Below, in pieces: positions 16,724-28,207 of a stretch of 64,000 nucleotides of DNA. Origin of the DNA: Actinomyces massiliensis 4401292 (GTDB lineage Bacteria > Actinomycetota > Actinomycetes > Actinomycetales > Actinomycetaceae); the NCBI RefSeq assembly GCF_000269805.1, contig NZ_JH711481.1, forward strand, positions 1,042,569 through 1,106,568, written 5' to 3'. The position numbers were made by a program, and so were the translations under genes. The first letter of the stretch is position 1; each line of letters opens with the position of its first letter. Below the pieces are notes generated by a model. The model was not told the DNA's origin, did no database searches, and saw only the letters and a list, made by a program, of their open reading frames with translations.

Positions 16724-17793
16724 TCGTCACCCTCACTCCGAACCCCTCCCTGGACCGCACCGTCGCCCTCCCCGGCCCCCTTATCCGCGGCGGCGTCAAC
16801 CGCTTGAGCGGTGTCGTCGTCGAGCCCGGGGGCAAGGGCGTCAACGTCGCGCGTGTGCTGGCCTCCGCGGGGCAGCCGGCCACCGCCGTGCTGCCCGCCG
16901 CCGCTCACGACCCGCTCCTGCTCGCCCTGGACGCAGCTGCTTCCGCCGGTTCCGCGGGCTCTACTGGTTCCACCGGCTCGACCGGCTCATCGGTCCTGAG
17001 CACGCGTGCGGTGACCGTGGCCGCGCCCGCCCGCGTCAACACCGCGGTCACCGAGCCCGACGGCACCACCACCAAGCTCAACGAGCCCGGCGCCTCGCTG
17101 AGCCCGGAGGAGATCGACGCCGTGGAGATGGCGCTCCTCGAGGCCGTCGCCGCCGCGCGGCCGTCCGAGAGAGCTGAGAGCGCCGAGAGCGCCGGCGCCC
17201 GCCACTGGGCGGTCCTGTCCGGCTCCCTGCCCCCCGGCGCCCCCGCCGACTGGTACGCCCGGCTCGTGCGCCTCCTGCGCGGCGCCGCCCCCGACCTGCG
17301 CATCGCCGTCGACACCTCGGACGCGCCCCTGGCGGAGCTCGCGGCCGGTCTTCCCGACTCCGCCCCCGACCTGGTCAAGCCCAATGGCGAGGAGCTCGGT
17401 CAGCTCGTCGGCCTGCCGGCGGATCGCGCCATGGCTCTGGAGGAGGGCGCCGTGCGCGGAGAGCTCGCCCCCGTCGCCGACGCCGCCCGAATCCTGGTCG
17501 ACCTGGGCATCGGCGCCGTCATGGCCACCCTCGGTCCCGCCGGCGCGGTCCTGGTGACCGGTGAGGGGGCCTGGCACGCCACCGCGCCCAAGGTGCCGGT
17601 CGTCTCCACGGTGGGCGCCGGCGATTCCTCCGTCGCCGGCTACGTCCTGGCCGACGTCCGCGGCGGCGATGAGGCCGAGCGGCTAAGAACCGCTATGATC
17701 TACGGCTCCGCGGCGGCTTCGCTGCCCGGCACGACCTTGCCATCACCGAGCGACTTGCCCGCCCAGGGCCCTGTCGTCACCCGGCTCGTCTGA
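16720..17793 (+). CDS. fruK: 1-phosphofructokinase
   Basis: A 357-residue PfkB-family kinase that phosphorylates fructose 1-phosphate to fructose 1,6-bisphosphate. It shows TPNPSLDRTVAL and GGKGVNVARVLASAG near the N-terminus and the C-terminal ATP/anion-hole motif VSTVGAGDSSVAGYVLA with the catalytic Asp. Two low-complexity inserts are unusual: AGSAGSTGSTGSTGSS near residues 70-88 and SERAESAESAGAR near 148-160; both are Ser/Gly/Glu repeats at surface-loop positions. The gene overlaps the regulator by ATGA and precedes fruA. Confidence 0.92.
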   Translation: MIVTLTPNPSLDRTVALPGPLIRGGVNRLSGVVVEPGGKGVNVARVLASAGQPATAVLPAAAHDPLLLALDAAASAGSAGSTGSTGSTGSSVLSTRAVTVAAPARVNTAVTEPDGTTTKLNEPGASLSPEEIDAVEMALLEAVAAARPSERAESAESAGARHWAVLSGSLPPGAPADWYARLVRLLRGAAPDLRIAVDTSDAPLAELAAGLPDSAPDLVKPNGEELGQLVGLPADRAMALEEGAVRGELAPVADAARILVDLGIGAVMATLGPAGAVLVTGEGAWHATAPKVPVVSTVGAGDSSVAGYVLADVRGGDEAERLRTAMIYGSAAASLPGTTLPSPSDLPAQGPVVTRLV

Positions 17794-17897
17794 GCCAATG
17801 TCCCTGACCATCCGGCGCCCCGGCCTTGAGCCGGCGCCCCGACCCAGATCCGCTGACGCGCCATCCGGCCCCAGCACCCATCGGACAGCGAGGTAGC

Positions 17898-17961
17898 ATC
17901 ATGTCCCCGAACGCAGCGCCCTCCGCATCGAGGAGGCTTACGCCGAGGACGGGGCACCATC

Positions 17962-17987
<26 letters not shown>
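17898..17987 (+). repeat. Duplicated start region of fruA
   Basis: A 29-bp sequence beginning CATCATGTCCCCGAACG occurs at 17898-17926 and again at 17959-17987, offset by 61 bp. The second copy holds the fruA start codon. The first copy has its own ATG (17901), which is out of frame with fruA and opens a separate short frame that overlaps it. Confidence 0.85.
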
Positions 17988-20082
<2,095 letters not shown>

Positions 20083-20548
20083 GGACGAAGATCACGGCGT
20101 CCGCCCTCCGCCGGACGCGTTGCCGGACGCGTTGCCGGACATAGTCCGACGCTGTCTGACGCCCTCAACTCGCCCGCCCGGGCACGAGGATCCGATCCTC
20201 GTGCCCGGGCGGTCTGCGTGCAAGGGGTATCGGGACGCGTCAGGGGGTAGTCGGGACGTATCGGGGGATAGTCGGAGGACCGGGGGCGATGGCTCGCTAT
20301 ATGCCAGCCCGCAACGGCTCTCCCGTGGCTCTAATTGCTCAGAGGAATCGTTGGGTTCCGCGGCGGCGAATGGCGAGAGTCTGCCGGCCTCTAAGGCGAT
20401 CCGGCGTGCGCGATGCTGCCGCCGGGAATGTTTTCAAGTGAAATATCAAGGAAATACGCGGGCCGCCCCAGAAAGGGGTCTATTGCGTTTCGCACCACCC
20501 TCCACGTACACTCCTGCAAGTCCTCAGAGGAGTTAGGGGGAGAGGGAA
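20083..20548. other. Intergenic region between fruA and GntR gene
   Basis: No gene is visible. It holds the fruA terminator (20175-20211), a run of imperfect 18-20-bp tandem repeats of the form GGGGTA(T/G)TCGGGACG at about 20223-20278, and the promoter region of the downstream regulator, where a small A+T-richer patch lies at 20430-20460. Confidence 0.5.
20175..20211 (+). terminator. Terminator after fruA
   Basis: A perfect 17-bp inverted repeat, 20175-20191 and 20195-20211, with a 3-base loop CCG. Arms read CGCCCGGGCACGAGGAT. It lies about 93 bp past the fruA stop. Confidence 0.75.
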
Positions 20549-21241
20549 GTGGGCCGGAGCCGCGTCGACGCCGCCGTCGAGGAGCTGCTGAGTCGTGTTG
20601 TCAGCGGCACCTATCCGGCCGGTACGGCCCTGCCCGGTGAGGCCGCCCTCGCCTCCGATCTGTCCGTCTCGCGCCTGACCGCCCGTGAGGCCACCAGGGT
20701 CCTGGTCACCCGCGGCGTCCTGTCCTCGCGCCAGGGCTCGGGCACCTACGTCAACGAGCCCGAGGCCTGGCAGGACCTCGGCAGCCTCGTCGCCCTCGCC
20801 CGTCGCGACGGCTCCGAGCGCGAGGTCGGCCTGGCACTGCTCGAGGTGCGCCGCATGCTCGAGGTGGGCTCCGCGGGACTCGCCGCCGCGCGCATCACCG
20901 ACGATCGGCTGCAGGGCATGGAGGCCGCAATCGCCGAGCTGCGCCGGGCCGACGCCGCCGACGACGTCGATGCCGCAGCCGCCGCGGATCTCGACTTCCA
21001 CAACCACATCATCAAGGCCGCCTCCAACCCGTTCGTCAGCGTCACCTTCGCCCCGCTGCGCGACGAGCTCGTCGTGGCGCGCCGGATCACCTCGTCCTGC
21101 CACAAGGTACGAGCCCACGCCGTGACTCAGCACGAGCACATCCTGACGGCGCTGCGCCTCGGCTCCCCGGACGCCGCCCAGGCGGCCATGCGCGCCCACA
21201 TGGACCAGACCACCAACGACTTGCTGGAGTACATCACCTGA
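20549..21241 (+). CDS. GntR/FadR-family regulator
   Basis: A 230-residue regulator. The winged helix-turn-helix (residues about 5-70) includes PGEAALASDLSVSRLTAREATRVL and the wing LSSRQGSGTYV. The FCD effector domain has the Asp and His ligands in DLDFHNHIIKAASNPF and later in AVTQHEHILTAL, which bind a metal in many FadR members. GTG 20549 follows GGGGGAGAGGGA. It precedes the four-carbon acid sugar kinase and dehydrogenase genes and probably controls them in response to a hydroxy acid. Confidence 0.88.
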   Translation: MGRSRVDAAVEELLSRVVSGTYPAGTALPGEAALASDLSVSRLTAREATRVLVTRGVLSSRQGSGTYVNEPEAWQDLGSLVALARRDGSEREVGLALLEVRRMLEVGSAGLAAARITDDRLQGMEAAIAELRRADAADDVDAAAAADLDFHNHIIKAASNPFVSVTFAPLRDELVVARRITSSCHKVRAHAVTQHEHILTALRLGSPDAAQAAMRAHMDQTTNDLLEYIT

Positions 21242-21343
21242 TGGTCCTGATCGCCCCGCCCCCGGCGATTCGGTGATCCGAGGAACCGACGCATCCGCGA
21301 ACACAGCAGATACAAGAAAACAAAGACACGAAGGAGTGCACTC

Positions 21344-22762
21344 ATGAAGACCCTGGACGAGCTCACGGCGGGCCTGCCCGCGGGCCCCGTCGTCGACCCG
21401 GCCGCCGTGGCCGCGTCCCTGACCCGCGCCCTGGTCGTCCTGGACGACGACCCCACCGGCACCCAGTCCGTCGCCGACCTGCCCGTCGTGACCGGATGGA
21501 GCGTCGAGGACCTCACCTGGGCCCTGTCCACCGGGGCGCCGGCCGTCTACGTCATGACGAACTCCCGCAGTCTCGACCCGGCGGACGCCGAGCGGCTCAA
21601 CGTCGAGGTGGTCACCAACGCCCTGGCCGCAGCCGAGCGCGTCGGCCGCCCGGTCTCCTTCGTCTCCCGCTCCGACTCCACCCTGCGCGGCCACTACCCC
21701 CTCGAGCCCGCCACCATCGCCGACCTCCTCGAGCGCGCGGGCACCCGCGTGGACGGCGTCATCCTGTCCCCGGCCTTCCCCGACGCCGGCCGCATCACCG
21801 TCCACGGCACGCACTACGCGGGCAGCGCGGAGGCCGGCTTCGTCCCCGTCGGGCAGACCGAGTTCGCCGGCGACAAGACCTTCGGCTACTCCGCCTCGGA
21901 CCTGCCCGCCTGGGTCGAGGAGAAGACCGACGGCGCCGTGAGGGCCGAGGACGTCACCGTCATCGACCTGGCCACTCTGCGCACCGACGAGGACGCCGTC
22001 GTCGCCACTCTGTCCGCCGCCCACAATCGCGCCCCCATCGCCGTGGACTGCGTCGAGGAGAACGACCTGCTTCTGCTGGCCCGGGCTCTCCAGCGCGCCG
22101 AGGACGCCGGCTCGACCTTCGTCTACCGCGTTGGTCCACCCTTCGTCCGCGCCCGCATCGGCCAGTCCCCCCGCACTCCGCTGACCGCGGCCCAGGCCCA
22201 GCCCGCCGACTTCGCCCCCGCCTCCGACGCCGTCGGCGGACTGGTCGTGGTCGGCTCCCACGTGGGGCTGACCGGCCGCCAGGTCGACGCCCTGCGCGCC
22301 GCCACCTCCACCCCCGAGATCGTGCTCGACGTGCCCACCGTGCTCGACCCCGACCGGCGCGACGCCCATGTGCTCGCCGTTGCCGAGCAGGCCGTCGAGG
22401 CCCTCGCCACGGGCAATGTCGTGGTGCGCCGCGGCGGCGCCTTCGTCGCGGGCAGGGACGCCGAGGAGTCCCTCGACTTCGCCCGGCGCGTGTCCGCGGC
22501 CGTCGTCGAGGTCGTTCAGCGGATCGTCGCCGCGCGCTGCCCCCGCTTCGTCATCGCCAAGGGCGGCATCACCTCCTCCGACGTCGCCAGCCGCGGCCTG
22601 GGCGTCAACCGGGCCATCGTGCGCGGGCCGATGCTGCCCGGCATCGTCTCCCTGTGGGAGCCGCAGGACGGGCCCGCCGCCGGTGTGCCCTACATCGTGT
22701 TCGCCGGTAACGTCGGCGACGACGACTCCCTCGCCCGGGTCGTCGCCACGCTCAACAGCTGA
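21344..22762 (+). CDS. Four-carbon acid sugar kinase family protein
   Basis: A 472-residue protein of the former DUF1537 family (OtnK/DtnK). The N-terminal domain has LVVLDDDPTGTQSVADLPV and SFVSRSDSTLRGHYPLE, the substrate-binding parts; the C-terminal nucleotide-binding domain has FVIAKGGITSSDVASRGLG. Characterised members phosphorylate threonate or erythronate after oxidation by a partner dehydrogenase. Here the dehydrogenase gene lies 45 bp downstream. ATG 21344 follows GAAGGAG. The aldolase and isomerase that usually complete the pathway are absent from this cluster. Confidence 0.88.
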   Translation: MKTLDELTAGLPAGPVVDPAAVAASLTRALVVLDDDPTGTQSVADLPVVTGWSVEDLTWALSTGAPAVYVMTNSRSLDPADAERLNVEVVTNALAAAERVGRPVSFVSRSDSTLRGHYPLEPATIADLLERAGTRVDGVILSPAFPDAGRITVHGTHYAGSAEAGFVPVGQTEFAGDKTFGYSASDLPAWVEEKTDGAVRAEDVTVIDLATLRTDEDAVVATLSAAHNRAPIAVDCVEENDLLLLARALQRAEDAGSTFVYRVGPPFVRARIGQSPRTPLTAAQAQPADFAPASDAVGGLVVVGSHVGLTGRQVDALRAATSTPEIVLDVPTVLDPDRRDAHVLAVAEQAVEALATGNVVVRRGGAFVAGRDAEESLDFARRVSAAVVEVVQRIVAARCPRFVIAKGGITSSDVASRGLGVNRAIVRGPMLPGIVSLWEPQDGPAAGVPYIVFAGNVGDDDSLARVVATLNS

Positions 22763-22807
22763 TCGCGCCCGCCGGGCCCGTCGGCTCGAACGATCGCAGG
22801 AGGCCAG

Positions 22808-23719
22808 ATGACCACCGCCGCAGCCGTCGCCGTCCTCGGACTGGGCGCCATGGGGCTGCCCATGGCCACGAACCTGGCGGAGAGGTTCCCGGTCCGCGGC
22901 TTCGACGTCGTCGCCGAGCGCCGCGCCCTGGCGGAGCGGGCCGGTGTCGTCCCGACCGGGACCGCCGCCGAGGCCGTCGCCGGCGCCGACGTCGTCCTGA
23001 TCGCCGTGCGCGATCGGGCGCAGCTCGAGCAGCTCCTCTTCGGCGAGACCGGCATCGCCCCGCACATGGCGCGCGGTGCCGTCGTCCTGCTGACCTCCAC
23101 CGTCGGCGATGCCGGGGTTCGCGCCGTGGCCCCCCGCCTGGCCGAGGCGGGCCTGAGATTCGTCGACGCCCCCGTCTCCGGCGGCCCGGCGCGCGCGGGC
23201 GCCGGCGATCTGCTCGTGGTGGTCGGCGCCGACGACGACGCCTGGGCGGCAGCCGAGGACGTTCTGGACGCCATGGCCTCCACGCTTGTGCGCGTGGGCG
23301 ATGCGCCCGGCGACGGCCAGGCCATGAAGACCGTCAACCAGCTGTTGTGCGGCGTCCACATCGCCGCGGCCGGCGAGGCCCTGGCCCTGGCTCGGGCCCT
23401 CGGCCTGGACGCCGAGGTCGCCTTGAAGGCCCTCATGTCCGGGGCGGCCTCCTCCTTCATGCTGGGGGATCGCGGCCCGCGCATGCTTCAGGCCTACGAC
23501 GAGGACGCCGGCGGCCCGCATGACGTCGAGGTGCGCGCCACTCTCAACACCTTCGTCAAGGACATGGGCATCGTCTCCTCCGCCGCCAAGGGCGCCGGAC
23601 TGTCCACCCCGGTGGCGGCCGCGGCCGAGCAGCTCTATCTCCAGGGCGCGGCCCACGGCCTGGGCGACCGCGACGATTCGAGCGTCATCACCGTCGTCGC
23701 GCCGCCCGAGAAGGACTGA
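22808..23719 (+). CDS. ltnD: L-threonate/hydroxyacid dehydrogenase (3-HIBDH family)
   Basis: A 303-residue NAD(P)-dependent beta-hydroxyacid dehydrogenase. It begins with a Rossmann motif VLGLGAMGLPMATNLA, then VDAPVSGGPARAGAGDL (substrate loop) and GQAMKTVNQLLCGVH containing the catalytic Lys. Adjacency to an OtnK-type kinase makes it most like L-threonate dehydrogenase (LtnD), which forms 2-oxo-tetronate for that kinase. Tartronate semialdehyde reductase or 3-hydroxyisobutyrate dehydrogenase are less likely alternatives. ATG follows CAGGAGG. Confidence 0.82.
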   Translation: MTTAAAVAVLGLGAMGLPMATNLAERFPVRGFDVVAERRALAERAGVVPTGTAAEAVAGADVVLIAVRDRAQLEQLLFGETGIAPHMARGAVVLLTSTVGDAGVRAVAPRLAEAGLRFVDAPVSGGPARAGAGDLLVVVGADDDAWAAAEDVLDAMASTLVRVGDAPGDGQAMKTVNQLLCGVHIAAAGEALALARALGLDAEVALKALMSGAASSFMLGDRGPRMLQAYDEDAGGPHDVEVRATLNTFVKDMGIVSSAAKGAGLSTPVAAAAEQLYLQGAAHGLGDRDDSSVITVVAPPEKD

Positions 23720-23809
23720 GGGGGGCATGTCCTCCCATCTGTGCTCGCCGTGCTCGGTCCGTTGCCGCCTGAGCAGGCTGCGCGCGGACGTGTGTGGAAG
23801 ACTGGTCGC

Positions 23810-25672
23810 GTGAGCCCCGGCGACAGCACCCTGACCAACGCCCGCCCCGTCCCGCTCGACGCCGTCGTCTCAGCCGACGGCGTCGCCCCGCTTCAGGAGC
23901 CCGCACCGGTGGACCGCACGGCCGAGCTCGAGCCCGACCCGGCCGAGGAGTGCGGCGTCTTCGGCGTATGGGCCCCCGGCGAGGAGGTCTCCCGCCTGAC
24001 CTACTTCGGGCTCTACGCCCTCCAGCACCGCGGCCAGGAGGCCGCCGGCATCGCCTCCACCGACGGCTCCAACATCCTGGTCTACAAGGACCTCGGCCTG
24101 GTCTCCCAGGTCTTCGACGACCGCTCCCTGTCCTCCTTGACGGGGCACCTCGCCGTCGGGCACGTCCGCTACGCCACCACCGGGGCCACCACCTGGGAGA
24201 ACGCTCAGCCCATGCTCGGCCCCGTCGCCGGCTCCACCCTGGCCCTGACCCACAACGGTAACCTCACCAACACCCGCGAGCTCATGGCGGCGGTGCGCGC
24301 CGCCACCGGCGAGGACCTCACCGGAGAGCTCGGCCGCGGGTCCTCGACGGATACCGCCGTTATCGCCGCACTCATGAATCTCGTCTCCGAGCGCGGGCGC
24401 CTGGCGACGCGTGACGACTCGCTCGTCGGCGACGCCGCCACCGATGCCGACTCTGATCTCTACCTCGAGGCCGATCCGGTCGAGGCGGCGCGCCCGGCCC
24501 CGCTCACCGTCTCCCAGACGGCCCGTCGCGTCCTGCCCATGCTGCGCGGCGCCTTCTCCCTGGTGTTCATGGACGAGCACACCCTGTACGCAGCCCGCGA
24601 CCCGCACGGCGTGCGGCCCCTGGTCCTGGGGCGCCTCGAGCGCGGCTGGGTCATCGCCTCGGAGACCGCGGCCCTCGACATCGTGGGGGCGAGCACGGTG
24701 CGCGAGATCGAGCCCGGCGAGATGATCGAGATCGACGCCGACGGCGTGCGCTCGACCCACTTCGCCCGCCCGCGCCGCTCGGGGTGCGTCTTCGAGTACG
24801 TCTACCTGGCCCGTCCCGACACCAAGATCGCCGGCCGCAGCATCATCGCCTCCCGCAACGCCATGGGGGCGGCCCTGGCCCGCGAGCACCCGGTCGAGGC
24901 GGACCTGGTCATCGCCACCCCCGAGTCCGGCACGCCCGCCGCCATCGGCTACGCCCAGGCCTCCGGAATCCCCTACGGCCAGGGCCTGGTCAAGAACGCC
25001 TACGTCGGGCGCACCTTCATCCAGCCCACCCAGACCCTGCGCCAGCTCGGCATCCGCCTCAAGCTCAACCCCGTGCGCGAGGTCATCGAGGGCAAGCGGC
25101 TCGTCGTCGTCGATGACTCCATCGTGCGCGGCAACACCCAGCGCGCCCTGGTGCGCATGCTGCGCGAGGCCGGTGCGACCGAGATCCACATCCGCATCTC
25201 CTCCCCGCCGGTCATGTGGCCATGCTTCTACGGCATCGACTTCGCCACCCGCGCCGAGCTCATCGCTACCGGCATGAGCGTGGAGGAGGTCCGCGAGTCC
25301 ATCGGCGCCGACACGCTCGGCTACCTGTCCGTGGACGGCATGGTCGAGGCCACCGGGCAGCCCCGAAGCGAGCTGTGCACCGCCTGCTTCACCGGCGACT
25401 ACCCCATCACTCCGCCCGCCGAGGGAGCGGCGGTGGGCACGCTGCCCATCTCCCGGGTCCCCGCCGTCTACCGCCGCCGTGCCGACGACGCCGGCGCCGC
25501 CGGCGGGGCGCCCCGCCCATCGCCCGTCGCCCCGGAGCGGATCACCCGCCCGGATCTGGACTCGGGCAGCCCGCTCCCCGTCGCCCGCCCTGCTCCGCCG
25601 CGCCCGGACGCCGCATCCGCCGTGCCCGCCGCAACCCCAGCACACGATCCCGCTGAAGGAAGCAACCGATGA
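23810..25672 (+). CDS. purF: Amidophosphoribosyltransferase
   Basis: A 620-residue enzyme catalysing the first step of purine synthesis, PRPP plus glutamine to phosphoribosylamine. The glutaminase nucleophile is Cys 48 in EECGVFGVWAP, so a 47-residue propeptide must be removed, longer than usual. The PRPP-binding motif VVVDDSIVRGNTQ and ELCTACFTGDYP near the end are present. An insert of about 25 residues after LVSERGRLATRDD and an Ala/Pro-rich tail of about 70 residues extend it. GTG 23810 is chosen; the frame is open to 23741. Its stop overlaps purM by ATGA. Confidence 0.95.
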   Translation: MSPGDSTLTNARPVPLDAVVSADGVAPLQEPAPVDRTAELEPDPAEECGVFGVWAPGEEVSRLTYFGLYALQHRGQEAAGIASTDGSNILVYKDLGLVSQVFDDRSLSSLTGHLAVGHVRYATTGATTWENAQPMLGPVAGSTLALTHNGNLTNTRELMAAVRAATGEDLTGELGRGSSTDTAVIAALMNLVSERGRLATRDDSLVGDAATDADSDLYLEADPVEAARPAPLTVSQTARRVLPMLRGAFSLVFMDEHTLYAARDPHGVRPLVLGRLERGWVIASETAALDIVGASTVREIEPGEMIEIDADGVRSTHFARPRRSGCVFEYVYLARPDTKIAGRSIIASRNAMGAALAREHPVEADLVIATPESGTPAAIGYAQASGIPYGQGLVKNAYVGRTFIQPTQTLRQLGIRLKLNPVREVIEGKRLVVVDDSIVRGNTQRALVRMLREAGATEIHIRISSPPVMWPCFYGIDFATRAELIATGMSVEEVRESIGADTLGYLSVDGMVEATGQPRSELCTACFTGDYPITPPAEGAAVGTLPISRVPAVYRRRADDAGAAGGAPRPSPVAPERITRPDLDSGSPLPVARPAPPRPDAASAVPAATPAHDPAEGSNR

Positions 25673-26832
25673 GCTCTCACCCCCAGCCCGTGCCCGAGTC
25701 TGCGCCGGCCGCTGCCGGGACGACCTATGCGGCCGCCGGCGTGGACACCGCCGCCGGCGACCGCGCCGTCGAACTCATGCGGGCCTCCGTGGCCGCCACC
25801 ATGACGCCGGCCGTGGTCGGGGAGGTCGGCGGCTTCGCCGGTCTGGTCGATGTCTCCGCATTGCGCGACTACCGCCGCCCCCTGCTGGCCACCTCCACCG
25901 ACGGCGTGGGTACGAAGGTCGCGATCGCCCAGGCCCTCGGCGTCCATGACACCATCGGCCAGGACCTGGTCGGCATGGTCGTCGACGACATCGTCGTGGT
26001 CGGGGCCCGGCCGCTGCTCATGACCGACTACATCGCCTGCGGGCGCGTGGTGCCCGAGCGCATCGCCGATATCGTCCGCGGCGTCGCCACGGCCTGCGCC
26101 GCCGTCGGCACGCCCCTGCTGGGCGGGGAGACCGCCGAGCACCCCGGCCTGATGGAGGCGGACGAGTACGACCTCGCCGGCGCCGCCACCGGAGTCGTCG
26201 AGGCCGATCGGGTGCTGGGCCCCGAGCGGGTGCGCCCCGGCGACGTCCTGATCGCCTTGGCCTCCTCGGGCCTGCACTCCAACGGGTACTCCCTCGTGCG
26301 GCGCGTGATCGCCGACGCCGGCTGGGGCCTGGAGCGCCAGGTGCCCGAGCTCGGCCGGACCCTCGGCGAGGAGCTGCTCGAGCCGACCCGTCTGTACGCC
26401 AAGGCGTGTCTGGCCATGATCGGAGCGCTCGGTTCGGAGGCTGCGCCCTCACCGATCCACGCGCTGTCCCACGTCACCGGCGGAGGGCTGGCGGCGAATC
26501 TCGCCCGTGTCCTGCCCGCCGGGACCATTGCCGACGTCGACCGCTCCGGCTGGGTCGTTCCGCCCGTCTTCGACCTTGTGCGGCGCCTCGGGTCCGTCCC
26601 GTGGGAGGACCTGGAGGGCACGCTCAACCTGGGGGTGGGCATGGTCGCCGTCGTGGCCCCCGACTCGGCCGAGGCCGTCCTGCGCGTGGCGCAGGGGAGC
26701 GAGATGTCCGCCTGGGTGCTCGGAGGTGTTCACGAGGCGCAGGCCTATGAGCCGCAGGGGCGGGTGGTGGCCGGTACCAAGGGCGTGGACGGCGGCGCCG
26801 TCGACGTCTTCGGGCGGTATCGCACTGCCTGA
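25669..26832 (+). CDS. purM: Phosphoribosylformylglycinamidine cyclo-ligase
   Basis: A 387-residue AIR synthetase that closes the imidazole ring of FGAM with ATP. Visible signatures are YAAAGVDTAAGDRAVELM near the start, LATSTDGVGTKVAIAQAL, DLVGMVVDDIVVVGARPL, LLGGETAEHPG and the later THVTGGG-like SHVTGGGLAANL. The first 20 residues are a Pro/Ala-rich extension. Start ATG overlaps the purF stop, so the two are cotranslated. The stop codon lies inside a terminator hairpin. Confidence 0.95.
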   Translation: MSSHPQPVPESAPAAAGTTYAAAGVDTAAGDRAVELMRASVAATMTPAVVGEVGGFAGLVDVSALRDYRRPLLATSTDGVGTKVAIAQALGVHDTIGQDLVGMVVDDIVVVGARPLLMTDYIACGRVVPERIADIVRGVATACAAVGTPLLGGETAEHPGLMEADEYDLAGAATGVVEADRVLGPERVRPGDVLIALASSGLHSNGYSLVRRVIADAGWGLERQVPELGRTLGEELLEPTRLYAKACLAMIGALGSEAAPSPIHALSHVTGGGLAANLARVLPAGTIADVDRSGWVVPPVFDLVRRLGSVPWEDLEGTLNLGVGMVAVVAPDSAEAVLRVAQGSEMSAWVLGGVHEAQAYEPQGRVVAGTKGVDGGAVDVFGRYRTA

Positions 26833-26855
26833 ACTGCCTGAGTGCGATACCGCCC
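26812..26855 (+). terminator. Terminator overlapping the purM stop
   Basis: A perfect 15-bp inverted repeat GGGCGGTATCGCACT, 26812-26826 and 26841-26855, encloses a 14-base loop containing the purM stop codon and a GCCTGAACTGCCTG near-duplication. Confidence 0.75.
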
Positions 26856-26883
26856 GGGTGGGTCGGGGAGGGGTCAATAGGGC

Positions 26884-28188
26884 TCAGTGCGCCGTGGCGG
26901 GCTGGAGCGCCGGATCCTCATCCTCACTGGCCTCGCGGGCCGGACGGATCTCGCGCAGGCCCCGGGACATCGAGATCGGGATCAGTGTGATCGCGCCCAG
27001 GCCGCACAGGGCGATCAGGAGCGTTGTCCCGCGGCCCTCGCCGATGCCGATGGCGCTTCCGAGGAGTTCGACGAGCGGCCCGTCGGGGCGCAGCAGCGGC
27101 TCGAAGACGTGATCGGCCAGCGGGCCGGAGGTCGCATAGGCCAGGAGGAAGCCCGTCTGGGTGATCAGTGAGATGAGTCCCCAGGCGCGCCCCTGGTGAT
27201 CATCGGCGACGCGCGTGCGCACGACGACGTCCGCACCCGTGTTGCACCAGGCGAGCGAGGCGAAGACGACGAAGCAGCACGCTCCGACTCCCACCAGTGA
27301 GTGCATCAGGGGGAAGAGGGTCATGCTCGCGCCCAGGCCCGCCAGCCCGGTGGCCAGCAGCGCCCACGACGGGACCTTCCCCAGCAGCCCCACGATCAGG
27401 GCGCCTGCCAGCATGCCGAAGGCGGCCACGGACTGGACGGTGCCGACCTGCGAGACGGGGTAGAGGGGCAGGAGCACGGGCGGCAGGAGAACCTGGAGCG
27501 TGCCGAGGACGACGGTGAGCAGGCTGCCGAGCAGGACGACGGTGCGCACGGGGGCGTCCCGGTGCAGCAGGGCGGCGGTTGCGCGCAGTTGCGCCACCAG
27601 GGAGCCCGGATCCGCCGCGATCGCCGGGGAAGTGGCCCGCCTGCGCACATGGAGCGTGCAGATGAGTGTGACGACGAAGGTGGAGGCGTCGATCAGCAGC
27701 ACTCCCGCCACGCCGATGCGGGGCATGAGCGCGCCGGCGAGGAAGGGGGACAGGAGGAACTTCGAGGAGGAGGCCATCTGCAGCATGCTGGAGGCCCGGG
27801 TGTAGAGCTCGGCGGGAACGAGTTCGTTGACGGTGGCCCGCAGGGCCGGTTCGGTCAGCGCAGCCAGGCAGGAGCTCACGGTCACGCCCGCCAGGACGAG
27901 GAGCAGACTCGGCTCGGGGCGGGTGACGGCGATGAGGACCGTGGCCAGGCCCAGGGCCGAGCCGCCGTCACCCAGCAGCATCATGGTGCGCCGATCGTGC
28001 CGGTCCGCCAGGACGCCGGCGAGCGGGCTCAGCAGGACGATCGGCGCGAGGGCGCACAGTTCGATCATGGCGACCGATGAGGCGGTGCCGAAGGTGGTGA
28101 AGGCCCAGGTCGCCAGGGCGAAGGCGGTCATGCCCGAGCCGATGGAGCTGACGAGGGAGCCGATGACGAGGACGGATAGCAGGCGCAT
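26884..28188 (-). CDS. MFS transporter (MFS_3 / drug-efflux type)
   Basis: A 434-residue major facilitator with about twelve membrane segments. The loop between helices 2 and 3 reads GVLADRHDRRTMMLLGD, the typical antiporter signature, and ATVNELVPAELYTRASSMLQ is characteristic of the MFS_3 (enterobactin exporter/macrolide efflux) group. Substrate unknown. ATG 28188 is chosen because GGAG stands seven bases upstream; an ATG at 28203 is an alternative. A perfect 17-bp palindrome of TetR-operator type lies 20 bp upstream, yet no tetR gene adjoins. Confidence 0.85.
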   Translation of the reverse strand: MRLLSVLVIGSLVSSIGSGMTAFALATWAFTTFGTASSVAMIELCALAPIVLLSPLAGVLADRHDRRTMMLLGDGGSALGLATVLIAVTRPEPSLLLVLAGVTVSSCLAALTEPALRATVNELVPAELYTRASSMLQMASSSKFLLSPFLAGALMPRIGVAGVLLIDASTFVVTLICTLHVRRRATSPAIAADPGSLVAQLRATAALLHRDAPVRTVVLLGSLLTVVLGTLQVLLPPVLLPLYPVSQVGTVQSVAAFGMLAGALIVGLLGKVPSWALLATGLAGLGASMTLFPLMHSLVGVGACCFVVFASLAWCNTGADVVVRTRVADDHQGRAWGLISLITQTGFLLAYATSGPLADHVFEPLLRPDGPLVELLGSAIGIGEGRGTTLLIALCGLGAITLIPISMSRGLREIRPAREASEDEDPALQPATAH

Positions 28189-28207
28189 GGTGTCTCCAGA
28201 CATTTCA

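Noticed and set aside
20480-23728. A 1000-codon open frame antisense to the GntR, kinase and dehydrogenase genes
   Set aside because: It mirrors the codon bias of three well-supported genes; the translation is Gly/Asp/Arg-rich without family signatures. The same applies to long antisense frames over gdhA, fruA, purF and the 5'-nucleotidase.
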